Assembly (NCBI RefSeq): GCF_023101765.2
Contig: NC_064238.1
Location: 2,726,001 to 2,790,000, forward strand
Direction: 5' to 3'
Length of the DNA: 64,000 nucleotides
Source of the DNA: Spodoptera frugiperda
Taxonomy: Eukaryota; Arthropoda; Insecta; Lepidoptera; Noctuidae
The notes below the pieces were generated by a model that saw only the letters and a program-made list of their open reading frames with translations, had not been told where the DNA came from and searched no databases. How positions within the stretch are numbered: position 1 is the stretch's first letter; the number at the start of each line of letters is the position of its first letter. The position numbers and the translations under genes are program-made. Positions 11,604 through 21,345 of this stretch are shown one piece after another.

Positions 11604-12033
11604 ATTTATTTTTTATTTTATTTTTATTTATTTTATTTTTATTTTATTTTTATTTATTTTATTTTTATTTTTATTTTATTTTATTTTTACTTTATTTTTA
11701 TTTTATTTTTATTTTATTTTTATTTTATTTTTATTTTATTTTTATTTTATTTTTATTTTATTTTTATTTTATTTTTATTTTATTTTTATTTTATTTTTAT
11801 TTTATTTTTATTATATTTTTATTTTATTTTTATTTTATTTTTATTTTATTTTTATTTTATTTTTATTTTATTTTTATTTTATTTTTATTTTATTTTTATT
11901 TTATTTTTATTTTATTTTTATTTTATTTTTATTTTATTTTTATTTTATTTTTATTTTATTTTTATTTTATTTTTATTTTATTTTTATTTTATTTTTATTT
12001 TATTTTTATTTTATTTTATTTTATTTTATTTTA

Positions 12034-12064
<31 letters not shown>

Positions 12065-12141
12065 TTTATTTTTATTTTTATTTTATTTTTATTTTATTTT
12101 TATTTTTTTTTTATTTTTATTTTATTTTTATTTTATTTTTT
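11604..12141. repeat. 11-bp T/A microsatellite, about 540 bp
   Basis: The core unit is TTTTATTTTTA, repeated nearly perfectly from about 11700 to 12005, with shorter 5- and 6-bp variants at both ends. Two long ORFs of Phe/Ile/Leu/Tyr fall out of it in the plus strand (11570-12178 and 11581-12150); they are artefacts of the repeat. Confidence 0.95.
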
Positions 12142-12405
12142 GATTTTTGAAATAAAAATATATCTATGTCCTTTCTAAGGTTCTAAACTATATCTGTACC
12201 AAATTTCAACCAAATCCGTCAAATAGTTGCGGAGATTAATGCTATAAGCATAGAATGTTCGACGTGATTCTTTAATTTGACATAACTTTTTTATTTATGA
12301 ACCGATTGACATAAAACAAACACTAAATGTAAATTTAAGCATCCCACAATATATTCGTGAAAACCGCATCCAACTCGGATCAGCCGTTTCTGAGATTAGC
12401 GCGCA

Positions 12406-12468
12406 CAGACGAACAGACAAACAGACAAACAGACAAACAGACAAACAGACAAACAGACAAACAGACAA
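12406..12468 (+). repeat. ACAGACAA 8-bp tandem tail
   Basis: About eight units of ACAGACAA follow the GATTAGCGCGCACAGACGA block. This is the usual tail type of the retroelement family to its left. The minus-strand ORF at 12380-12628 with repeated CLFVCLSV is only this repeat. Confidence 0.9.
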
Positions 12469-12475
12469 AAAAAAA

Positions 12476-14243
12476 GTTAATTACATTTTTGGGTTCGACA
12501 TCGACATAACAATAACCCCTGCTATTTTTTTTATTTTTATTTTCAATGTACAGACAGCACTTTTCTACGATTTTATTATATGTATAGATTATGTGTGAAC
12601 GAAAACGGGCCCATGATAATGAAGACACTTATTACCGAATATTAATATTATGTATACCAAGTATACATATTTAATTCAACAACAAAGGACTTAAGAAAAA
12701 TTTAATGAATATAAAACAATACAAGTAAATCGATTGTAAATTCGTTGTTTAATCGGTAAGTTTGAAGAGTCACTCGGCTTTTGAAAATCGAATCGTTATG
12801 CTCCGTCCTGTACACTGCAAACTAGGACCTGAATGAAGACCGTTAATGCATTTAACTATGCATCGTAGCGTAAGATAAATAGGATTGAAAATGGAATGGG
12901 ATACGAGGCTTTGTTTTGTTTTTTCAAACGTGTACTTTTGCAGTGTCGGAGTTGCCTACATTCTGAACATTGAAAATAATAGAATGTTACGTATTTCGAG
13001 ATTTATTCTATTCTCTTGGACTTTTGCTGAATTCAGGTAATTAGTTAGAAAGGATTTAGAGCTGTATTACGGGAATAATACAATGAACTTCAGACATACA
13101 CTAGTGAACTGGACATTGTTACGTACTTGTATAGTCTTTAATATACTTAGTACTAATAGAATATAATGGATAAAGATAAATTTATTTGTATAAAAATGGA
13201 ATTTATAAGGAGTAATTTACAAATTAAATGTTGAATATAAAATCTTAAAAGTTAATAGCGGTAATGTCGGTTTTATAACCATTTTTAAATCATGAATTTT
13301 ATATTTTTAAGTAAATAAGTTTATTTTATTGCTCATCTAATAAAACATTGGGCCTTATTGCAATTGGGATTAAGCTTTTTATAGAATAAACTAATAAAAG
13401 GCTTCTTCTCACACGGAGAAGGTTTGACCATTAATCACCACGTTTGCTCAATGCGGGTTGGTTAATTCCTTCAATTCTCTTATCAAAAACCTAGATACAA
13501 AACAATTAGATCAAAGTCCATTGAACTACGTAGCAAACTACATAGTAACAAATAGAAACCGACACAACTAAACAGAAAGACACCTCCACCGGTTAATATA
13601 ATTCGATAAGACACCAACAAACCTTTTATAACAAGAAAAGCAACATTAAAAGTGTAACCATAGCGACGACTTAACTTAAAACAGTGTGACTACAGTTAAT
13701 AAAGTTCCACAACTCCCATACCATATAACCCCATTCGAAATTACTTACACGCTATACATTGCTGTATTCTAACACAGGAGCATAAACGTAGGTGGAAGAG
13801 AGGAGGTAATGAAACGCATACGTTATAGGTAAGGTCGTAAAAGGAGAGTTTTATGAGATTATGTCTTAGACGGGAGTAGCGAGGGCGAGCGATAACATAT
13901 CAGTGGAGACAAATGCTGTGGACTTAATAAAGATATTTCCCTTGTAATAAAACGTATGTGCAGAGTTACGTTGAAATTATGGCGGTAATAATTTCTGTAT
14001 GAGGAAAAAAAACTGACATAATAATAATAAATAAATTTATGACCGCTGTTGTATGAAAGGAGATGGTGTATAAAGAAGTGTAGCAGTCTAATGTAATGAT
14101 ATCTTTAACACTTCGGTACGCAATTGTTTTATTTTATATCCTATTGAGTTGTGTTAAGGACTTTGATGCAATTTTATACAATGAAGCGCGTAGTTATGAC
14201 AGTGTGGAGTATATTTGTTACCATCCTTAGGGTGATTTTCCGC
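12476..14243. other. Unique AT-rich sequence with one family C fragment
   Basis: Apart from the family C piece at 13397-13462 I see nothing supportable. There is a plus donor-like TCG|GTAAGTTT at 12757, but no exon in front of it. Confidence 0.35.
13397..13462 (-). repeat. Dispersed repeat family C (SINE-like), short copy
   Basis: The minus strand reads CCAACCCGCATTGAGCAAAC, GTGGTGATTAATGG and AAACCTTCTCCGTGTGAGAA. It matches the longer copies at 19090, 46455 and 54372. Confidence 0.75.
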
Positions 14244-14513
14244 CAGAGATGTGCTATGCTACATTCCAGTGGTTGTGTTAGGCTTCAACCAGTCATATTT
14301 ATTTGTAAACCAATGTGTTGGGCTATCTACTGAGAAATGATGCTATGCTATCTTAGGACTGGTGGAAACGGACTCATTTAAGCTATATTTTTATACAATT
14401 ATATTATATGGAAAGATGTGTGCTACGGATGACACATCGAATCGATACTCGAGCTGCGCATCTTCCGCTACATAGCTTAGTGTTAGGGGAAACGGTCACA
14501 TAGCACATCTCTG
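14244..14513. mobile_element. hAT-like MITE, 270 bp, 15-bp TIRs
   Basis: The left end CAGAGATGTGCTATG (14244-14258) is matched exactly in inverted orientation by CATAGCACATCTCTG (14499-14513). The CAG start is typical of hAT superfamily ends. Flanking 8-bp sequences do not match, so no intact target duplication is visible and the superfamily is inference. There is no transposase; the 60-aa ORF across its left end is not a gene. Internal motifs GCTATGCTATCTTAGGACTG and GGAAACGGACTC echo GGAAACGGTCAC near the right end. Confidence 0.65.
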
Positions 14514-14820
14514 ATGACATCACGTTGGCTGCAATATGATCATCAGAGCAGTGCATTAGTCTATAAAGTAGAACTATTATTTCATCCTCAATTTCATTAA
14601 TTAATATAAACGACTTCCTTTCATCTAATGTCTGAAAGCGTATGTCGCAATAGATACGCCTTTAATTCTATGTAATTAATAAGATATATAGCGGAAGATG
14701 TAACTCTTTTGAAAATGAAAGTTATTTGTTAAGAAAATGAATAAAGTTATTATTATTTTTGCAACATCATAAAGGATGCGATAATATTTTATATTGAGTG
14801 GTTCGCTACCTATGCAGTCT

Positions 14821-14924
14821 CAGTATGCCTTAGTACGAGTTTGCTTTACCTTTAACGAAATCGAAACGAGAGGGCGATCGGCGCTCTAACTTTAACCTGA
14901 AACAAACTTGTACTAAGGGTACAG
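14821..14924. mobile_element. Foldback MITE family M, copy 1 (internally deleted)
   Basis: The left arm CCTTAGTACGAGTTTG (14828-14843) pairs with the right arm CAAACTTGTACTAAGG (14903-14918), with one mismatch. The core ACGAAATCGAAACGAGAG and GGCGCTCT matches the larger copy at 57706-57856. The central stem seen there is missing here. No target duplication is certain. Confidence 0.75.
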
Positions 14925-14976
14925 TAAGCCGGTACTCAGGGAACTGGTGAATAATCCCTCGTACCTCAAGAATTTA

Positions 14977-15123
14977 TTACATTCTAACCTTTTTGTATAA
15001 AACCTTCATAGTCCAACCGTAGACTGTCATGAGCTTAATGAACTGGTGGTTAAACTCATATTGAATGCAAGTTACTCTTGCCACAGACCTCGTACTACAG
15101 ATTCGTATGTACTGTAAAATACG
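14977..15123 (-). CDS. Weak candidate terminal exon, minus strand
   Basis: On the minus strand TTTTAATTTTCCAG is a fair acceptor ending at 15124. A frame of 48 codons follows at once (RILQYIRICSTRSVARV...), ending in TAA at 14977-14979. An AATAAA overlaps the stop (14973-14978). The open length is not improbable by chance in DNA of this composition, and the peptide is not recognised. I list it only because acceptor, frame and poly(A) signal line up. Confidence 0.15.
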   Translation of the reverse strand, partial: RILQYIRICSTRSVARVTCIQYEFNHQFIKLMTVYGWTMKVLYKKVRM

Positions 15124-16819
15124 CTGGAAAATTAAAACTATATTTAAAAAAATATATGAAAAATACACATAGAAAAAGTCTCATAACATCGTGAACAACA
15201 GAATAGTCCGGGTAATCTGTGCAACGCTAGACAATAACTACAATGGCCGCGATGGATCAACCGAGGCGAAGGGTCGCGCATGCGTTGTAAATTATAATCC
15301 TGTGCTATGAACTCGCTATCTGACGAAGTACGAATGAGCTGAGAAATGTTGGAGCTACGAAGCAAGTTAGTTTTCATATAGAATGTTTAAATAAATTAAC
15401 TTAAATGTAGATATGAAGACAATAGTTGTAGCAAAAGAAAAAAAAACCGCCGGTCTTTTTTGTGCAGTCAGTGAAGAAAGCTACAATACTGATGATGATA
15501 ATTAAAGAGAAGTGAATTAAATTATGATACTTGGTTAAATAGTTGCAATTGCGATTTAATATGAATTTTTAGTTCGTTCATCAGATCAACCAAATTATGT
15601 ACAGTGTCCAGAAATAAGCAGAATGAAATTTACAAAGCATAACATTCGGAGTTTAGATGCCCTGGAAATAAGTACAGTTCTATCAGTAAATGTCATATCT
15701 AAAACTATCTTATGATGTCTTCAATAAAACCCATCTTCAGTACACCAGAAACACAATGTACGAAGCACTAAAAATATGAATCATAGTCATAAAAGAACAT
15801 AGTACACGCGCAGTTATTTCATTAGTGGTACGAGTATGGAATTATTAATTACAAATTATATACAAAATCCCACGCTTCGAGCTTCTGCAAACGTAATTAA
15901 CCTTTATGATAGTTTAATGATAGTCTACTGGCTGTGACATTTAAGATATATAGCATAGCAACCTTATTGCAAAACGTATTATGTATCTAGGTATAAGGAA
16001 AGTAAATGCTGCACGTTGATGTATATAGGAACCTATATTCTCTGCAGTCATAAGCGTGTCGTATACTTTTCATTTCATGACATTTTCTTTTTTTCATTGA
16101 TTACAACAATAATTTAAAACGTTTTTTATTAAGAAAAACGTTTATCAATTAAAAATGTTATAAATGTATGAAAATAACTTCCTTAACATATATGTAACTT
16201 GAAATTGTTTCCACGTAAGCACCAAACACCAATAAAACATTCCAATATCAATATTTACTAAGTAAAACTAAAGCCTCTAAGAACTTGGTACTAAGGCGAT
16301 ACCCTCTCTACTTTCCCATTTAATAATTCGGAACTTGCAGAGAAACAAAGCTAAACTATGTAGGTGCAAGTCGAACGCATAAATCTGTAGCTAGGCTCTG
16401 CGCCTCGGGCAAGTCGCGGCCCGGCCATCGAACCGAAACACCTTTGAATTAAATCCAACGTGTTACTTCGTTTAACTATTATTTCCTGATGTCTATGAGA
16501 GTGCTGTAATGGTATTATGATACTGTTTTGTAAATTAATTATAATAGAGTTGTGATTTTTAACATTGAAAAGGTTGCAAAATGGAAAGATTAAGCTGTGC
16601 GCAGTGTGAACTATTTGGGAAACAATATTTAGTACAAATTAGATAGGAACTTTTTTCGTCATGATCATCATTTCAGGATCATCCAATTATTAAGCCTGAA
16701 TTTTATATCTTTAAAATTGCTGTGCCCAAACTGGGTCCATAATTGTTACTTTTACATTTAGAACATCTATGTACATACATTGTGGAAAGCAAATAAATGA
16801 ATATGAATATGAAGCGTGA
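15124..16819. other. Unique AT-rich sequence with two GC-rich islets
   Basis: Islet 15240-15285 holds a 15-codon ORF with a good start context (CTACAATGGCC). Islet 16385-16440 is open in several frames on both strands, as expected for any GC-rich patch. Neither has a splice pair that decides a strand. The rest is featureless. Confidence 0.3.
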
Positions 16820-16922
16820 AGCGATAGGCAGTGTCAGTTTTTTACTGACTAAAAACCACCCCCGTTCCTACTCACTAGGTAAATTGCAGCACTGGGTCGG
16901 ACATTAACTCTACTGGACCCTT
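16820..16922 (+). repeat. Dispersed repeat family A, copy 4 (rearranged)
   Basis: AGGCAGTGTCAG, TTACTGACTAAAAACCACC and CCGTTCCTACTC are followed directly by CACTAGGTAAATTGCAGC and CTCTACTGGACCC, so the middle (TCCTGCTTTTCGAGCC...) is deleted relative to copies 1 and 2. Confidence 0.65.
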
Positions 16923-18317
16923 AACAATTGGAACCTGAACAACCTATAAGGAGAGTTTAGTAAACAATCAAATAAATATCTGATATTTTTCCAGCTATTT
17001 ATACCATTTCAGTAAAGTTTTCTCACCAAGCAATTCATCTTTACAAAGAATCACCTCTAAAGCAAAGCTTTTGGCAAAGTATTAATTATGCAACCTTGCT
17101 AAACCAACACGTAGCTGCAAACGTGATGTTACTTTAAATAGCCATTTAAACAGCCAGAATTTAGTTTTATACTCCTTAACAAAATAGGGGAAGAAAACCG
17201 CCAAGTTAATATGAATCAGGTGGACGCCAGACCCCCATTCCGAAAACCCACGAGCCCTATTCGGACCCTTTAAAAATTTATCAAATGCACCGCAAAGGAA
17301 ATATCTAGTGCTCGTATTCTTATACATGTAGGTATAAGTGAAAGTTGTAAAGCAGGAGAGTTGGGGGATCGCTAGAGATTTACAGCGTTTCGAGTGAAGG
17401 CCCTAATAGACGTAAATTACACTGCGGTCCGATTTATAGACTATATTTCTTTTGTTTACCTTTTTTATCGATTTATCGCCAGGTGCGGTGGTTTCGCTGT
17501 TCGGATATTTAACAAGATTGGCAGGTGGTTTGGAAATACATGATGCAGTCGTTTTATTTATTCAATGTTCACAAGTCTGTGTAATTGCTGATTGGTACCT
17601 GAAAGTTGGCACGTGATCACTTTTTTCCCTTAATTGGTACACTTGAAATTCTGTTGACTGCACGCTAAATAGGCTGTTCACTATGCTTTTGTTGTGTAAT
17701 CAAGTGCACTTCAAATATCATAATAATGCCACTTATTTGTTTGAGTACAACAATAGCGTGTCTAACATTATTTGTGATTATTTTTAACAAACAAGTAGCC
17801 ATTAGTTTATACATAATAAACTGTACAACAGTAATTGACTGTTGAATGTGTGATTTATGTTTGAGGCTCAGATTTGATAAAAGTACTCGTTGTGAAATGT
17901 CACGATGGTCAAAGGATGTCGTAAATTTTCGAGTGATGTCTAATGCATTTTGTTCCAATAATTAATACAGTCAAACCTAGAATTAGTACCTTATATCAAA
18001 AGCTATTGAAAATAAAGACATTTAAATACTAAATCTAATAACTCTATAGACTGAAATGTTCCTAAAGGTTATTAGTTTTGCATCGTTTATAGTTTAAAGG
18101 TTACTGACCAAGGCATATAAGGAGTATAAATTGCAGCTCAATGCGAGAGGTAATGAGCATTCTTGACCTATAACGAAGCCATACTTATCCATTTTCCTTA
18201 GTTGACTTTTCAAACTTTCTAAATCAGTGAGTATAGGTTACTCGTATTGTGAATGTCTTAACATAGGTATAATGAATTGTAACCGTACAGTTTCTAGTTT
18301 TACAAAAGGAAGCTCAC
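16923..18317. other. Unique AT-rich sequence
   Basis: It contains the weak exon candidate at 17483-17524. A CACGTG E-box lies at 17610-17615. Minus-strand ORFs of 81 and 97 aa in this stretch are within chance expectation and have no splice context. Confidence 0.3.
17483..17524 (+). CDS. Weak candidate internal exon of the plus-strand gene
   Basis: A long pyrimidine-rich tract (TTTCTTTTGTTTACC, then TTTTTTATCG) leads to CGCCAG at 17477-17482. The exon G|TGC GGT GGT TTC GCT GTT CGG ATA TTT AAC AAG ATT GGC AG is 42 nt and keeps the phase needed between base 55 and base 34650, giving R-CGGFAVRIFNKIG-R. Its donor, CAG|GTGGTT, is weak. If not spliced there, the frame stops at 17541. The acceptor is good, so a cryptic or alternative exon is possible. 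Nothing in the peptide is recognised. Confidence 0.18.
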
Positions 18318-18519
18318 TTTTTTTTTTTTTTTTTAGACGTTGCCCCACATTAGGATTTTCTGTGTCGTGGGTGCGTTTACAAACATACAAGTTCACATAC
18401 ACATGACACCCAGACCCGAAACAACAATTTGTGGATCACACAAAGTGTTGCTCCTAATCGAACCCGCTACCCGTTGCTCGGCAGCCAGTTGCCCAGCCAC
18501 CGCACCAACCGTGCAGTCA
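18318..18519 (-). repeat. SINE family 2, copy b (minus, near full length)
   Basis: The minus strand reads a tRNA-like head (TGCACGGTTGGTGCGGTGGC, then GGGTTCGATTAGGAGC), the body with CTTTGTGTGATCCACAAATT, GTCTGGGTGTCATGTGTATG and ATGTTTGTAAACGCACCC, and a poly(A) tail seen as about 17 T at 18318-18334. The head resembles RNA polymerase III A and B boxes. The clean A tail suggests a fairly young insertion. The 61-aa ORF over it is not a gene. Confidence 0.88.
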
Positions 18520-19089
18520 TTTTAAATTGTAAAGAACAAATATGTTAATATATAAATGTTTTTAATTAAAATAATTGTCCTACAATTCCACTGTGTTTTT
18601 TCTTGTGTTAACTTAACTAAACTTTAAACAGTGCTGAAGTTAGGTGCTGTAGAAATATAATGTATCATACCATCATCATACATATTTCTCTCCAGTTCTC
18701 CTGGTAAATCTTCTCTTGCAGATTGAAATCTAGATCATTCCGTCTATTGGACGATCATTTTAAAATTCTAGTATGACGTCTGCAAAAATGCCGTAAGTTT
18801 GTTAATTGGTTCACCTTCTACGAGTATTAAATGTGTCTATCCAGTCCAATAAGCAATAATAGTTAAGGTGTACTACAGTTATAAACCTAATACGCGTTAT
18901 GCGACTAATTACTATAATATTGTTATTATAAGAACATTTTGAGATTGTAGCAGTCGTCTCCTTGACAATTTAATAAGGTTAGCGAGTATATGAACCATAT
19001 AATGCGCACGAGGTGACTTCTATCCGACCTCTTTAATTCGATATGTGTTCATTAATCCCAAGATAGATTTTTGTGTTAATGTCTGCAAT
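18520..19089. other. Unique AT-rich sequence
   Basis: Two acceptor-like strings (CATATTTCTCTCCAG and CTTCTCTTGCAG, 18685-18721) sit 26 nt apart with a donor-like CTG|GTAAAT between them. No reading frame supports an exon. Confidence 0.3.
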
Positions 19090-19251
19090 ACGAGTTACGT
19101 GTACTTTCTAAGATTATTTAGACACCACTAACAAACGGTGAAGGAAAACATCTTGAGGAAACCTGGGCTGGCTCGCCAACCCGCATTGAGCAAGCGTGGT
19201 GATTAATGCTTAAACCTTCTCCGTGTGAGAAGAGGCCTTTGGTCAGCAATA
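19090..19251 (+). repeat. Dispersed repeat family C, copy 2 (long)
   Basis: GAGTTACGTGTACTTTCTAA, AGACACCACTAACAAACGG, GTGAAGGAAAACATC, GAGGAAACCTGGGCTGG, CAACCCGCATTGAGCAAGCG, TGGTGATTAATGCTTAAACC and AGAGGCCTTTGGTCAGCA. Shared with copies near 23575, 36793 (minus), 46455 (minus) and 54372. Confidence 0.85.
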
Positions 19252-20320
19252 CGTGTTTTAACTATGTAAAATTTTATAATTAATTCAGTTTTGGTTCTTC
19301 TAAATACCACCAGACAGTGGTCGCCATATTTTAATCAAGTTTATTAAATTACATCTATAAATATGTATCCACAAAATATTAAAAGTTTACTCTACATTGA
19401 TTAAAGTGTACATTTTTCGATACCCAAAAATGCCTTCGAATATAATTTTATTTGAATTGAAAACTAATTTATGAAGAACATTATATTACATTATGAACAA
19501 ACTGTGTTTAATAAAGTACATGGTACGCGATATTGCGGGGCGATGTTTAATAATCTCTTTTCATAGCTATGTACCTATGTATTTAAAAAAAAAGTGATGA
19601 AAATTTAAAATGTCATCATGACCTTTTAAGTAGCGCGCAGATGTTTCCAAACTTTTTCTTATTTCTTTGCAAGAATAGAAAATAAACTTCAAGAAAACTT
19701 AATATTGAAATACTTGGTCTTGGGCCACGGTGCGTTAGTTATTGTTTTTGAAAATCTTGTAACAGTCAATTCATATCAAAATCTTTTGAAACTTTTTGAT
19801 ATAAATTGTAATCTACTTACATGAGAAATGGATGGAAACTTGGGTTTTAAAAAGTAAAGGTGTCTATGTGAAAGTCAAACTTAATGTTTCTTTTATAGAA
19901 GCCCATATGAAATTTTATTTTGATATGTATAGATAATTGGGACAGTTTTGCAGAGATTAGAAAAATGTTTCCCTAACTTTTTTATATTTACTCTTAGTTA
20001 ATAAGATTTTATCAGTAACTTACCAAACCAGAATTTAATAAAAATCGACAGGTTTTCAATTTACTTTCCCTTTTAAGGATTAATGAAAATGTAAACGATT
20101 TCAGTTTTTGACAAAAATCTTGAAACACTCACAGTTTGATAATATCAAAGACATATTTTTAATTTCGAGTCCAATCCCAAGCTTAGCTTTACGCAAAATA
20201 CGAGGTAATCTTCTTTTAGTATTAACTTTATAAATTATACTGGATCTTAATAAAATATTCACTTGAAAAGCAGAGAATTAAATATGAGTCACCTTCTTAA
20301 ATGTAATATCAATAAATCAA
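19252..20320. other. AT-rich unique sequence
   Basis: No repeat, splice pair or ORF that I can support. A minus-strand donor-like TTTG|GTAAGTTA at about 20020 lacks an exon. Confidence 0.35.
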
Positions 20321-20396
20321 TGTGTATGTGAAATTGTATGTTTGTAAACGCACCCATGATACAGGAGAAAACCACAGAGTGGGACAAAAAAAAAAC
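20321..20396 (+). repeat. SINE family 2, copy c (3' end only)
   Basis: TGTGTATGTGAAATTGTATG, TTTGTAAACGCACCCATGAT and GGAGAAAACCACAGAGTGGG end in a run of ten A. The tRNA head is missing, as in a 5'-truncated insertion. Confidence 0.8.
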
Positions 20397-21245
20397 GATC
20401 ATTGATATGTTTGAACTATGCAAAAGCTTGAAAAACGTATTAGTCTGCTGTAAAAATACAGCAATGCCAATCTATTTTCATTGAGAAATAGGATGGTACC
20501 ATACATTTTACATGAGGAAATTATCTAATTTCCCAGGTTGAAGTTAGCGTGTATACCCAATTCTGTTTGTCACAAAAGTAGGACAAACAAACGAACACAC
20601 AATATTAGTGAATATTAAGAAGATAAAGTAAGTATATAAGTAAAAGCGATTGTGCACATCGCTATCAATACTGGCCACGTACCGAAGCTCGTTTACTAAA
20701 GATTTACGCAACATATAGATCTTACTCGAACCCTTTTCAGTCGTTTTATACCCCTAATTCTACGTACGCAATGTCAAAACGTAACATGTCTTTTAGAAGC
20801 TCGAACCGAATAAGTTTTTACAGAATTGATTCGGGATTTTTATTCTACAACGTTAAATAGAACCTATACAAATGTTTTCTAATCCTTACAGTCATAGAAA
20901 TAAGGTTTGTATTAGTATGACTTAGTTTCAATTTGAGTGTATCGCATAAAGTTGCGGGATGCGTTCAAAAGTTAGGCGTTCGTTTTGTCCATTTTTCTTC
21001 TCCCCTACGACGGGCATAGAATGCTATTTTTAAAACATTCAGCGAGCTATCTCAGTTGTGTTATGGGAATTTGGTTTCAGAATGAATACTTGTTGATTTT
21101 CAGGTATTAGACGGATTCCTTCAAACTTCTATCCCGTCTAATTTTCGTAAAAGCTTTTCGATAACGTCTATGGTATTATTTTGTGTTATTTTGTTTTTAT
21201 AATAACTATCGTGATACATACTAAATTAACTAAAAAGGTAAGAAA
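20397..21245. other. Unique sequence with an acceptor-like site
   Basis: TTGTTGATTTTCAG ends at about 21104 and is followed by a 31-codon open frame starting VLDGFLQTSIPSNF. An inverted repeat (ATTAGACGG / CCGTCTAAT) overlaps the start of this frame. There is no donor; I treat it as noise. Confidence 0.25.
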
Positions 21246-21345
21246 GTAGGCTGCGCAACGTCGCCGCGTCTGCGCACGCTGCTCATGATGAAAAGTTCCA
21301 CTGTGACTCGAAAGTAGTAGAGCTTTTCTCCATTAACGTAAGTGT
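21246..21345 (+). repeat. Dispersed repeat family E, copy 1
   Basis: GTAGGCTGCGCAACGTCGCC, GTCTGCGCACGCTGCTCATG, TGTGACTCGAAAGTAGTAG and AGCTTTTCTCCATTAACGTA match copy 2 at 48785-48900 at most positions. The high CpG content is a property of the repeat. The minus ORF at 21230-21463 is a by-product. Confidence 0.8.

Larger units (their letters stand above)
10424..12475 (+). mobile_element. Composite retroelement-like block (family K)
   Basis: It opens with ACTAGCTTTTGCCCGCGACT and TCGTTCGCGTGGAATAGTGA, a start I know from very common lepidopteran repeats. It continues through AT-rich sequence with GATCGACATAG and GCGCCATCTAT-type blocks, a 149-bp tandem duplication (11208-11505), a 39-bp near-palindrome (11540-11578) and a long T/A microsatellite. 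It closes with ACCAAATTTCAACCAAATCC, CCGCATCCAACTCGGATCAG and CGTTTCTGAGATTAGCGCGC followed by an ACAGACAA tail. A LINE-like tail of this sort suggests a non-autonomous retroelement or several nested ones. No protein domain survives. Limits are inferred from the start and tail motifs. Confidence 0.5.

Noticed and set aside
11570..12178. Two long overlapping plus-strand ORFs rich in Phe, Ile, Leu and Tyr
   Set aside because: They are translation of the TTTTATTTTTA microsatellite, which has no stop in two frames.
12380..12628. Minus ORF with repeated CLFVCLSV
   Set aside because: Translation of the ACAGACAA tandem tail.
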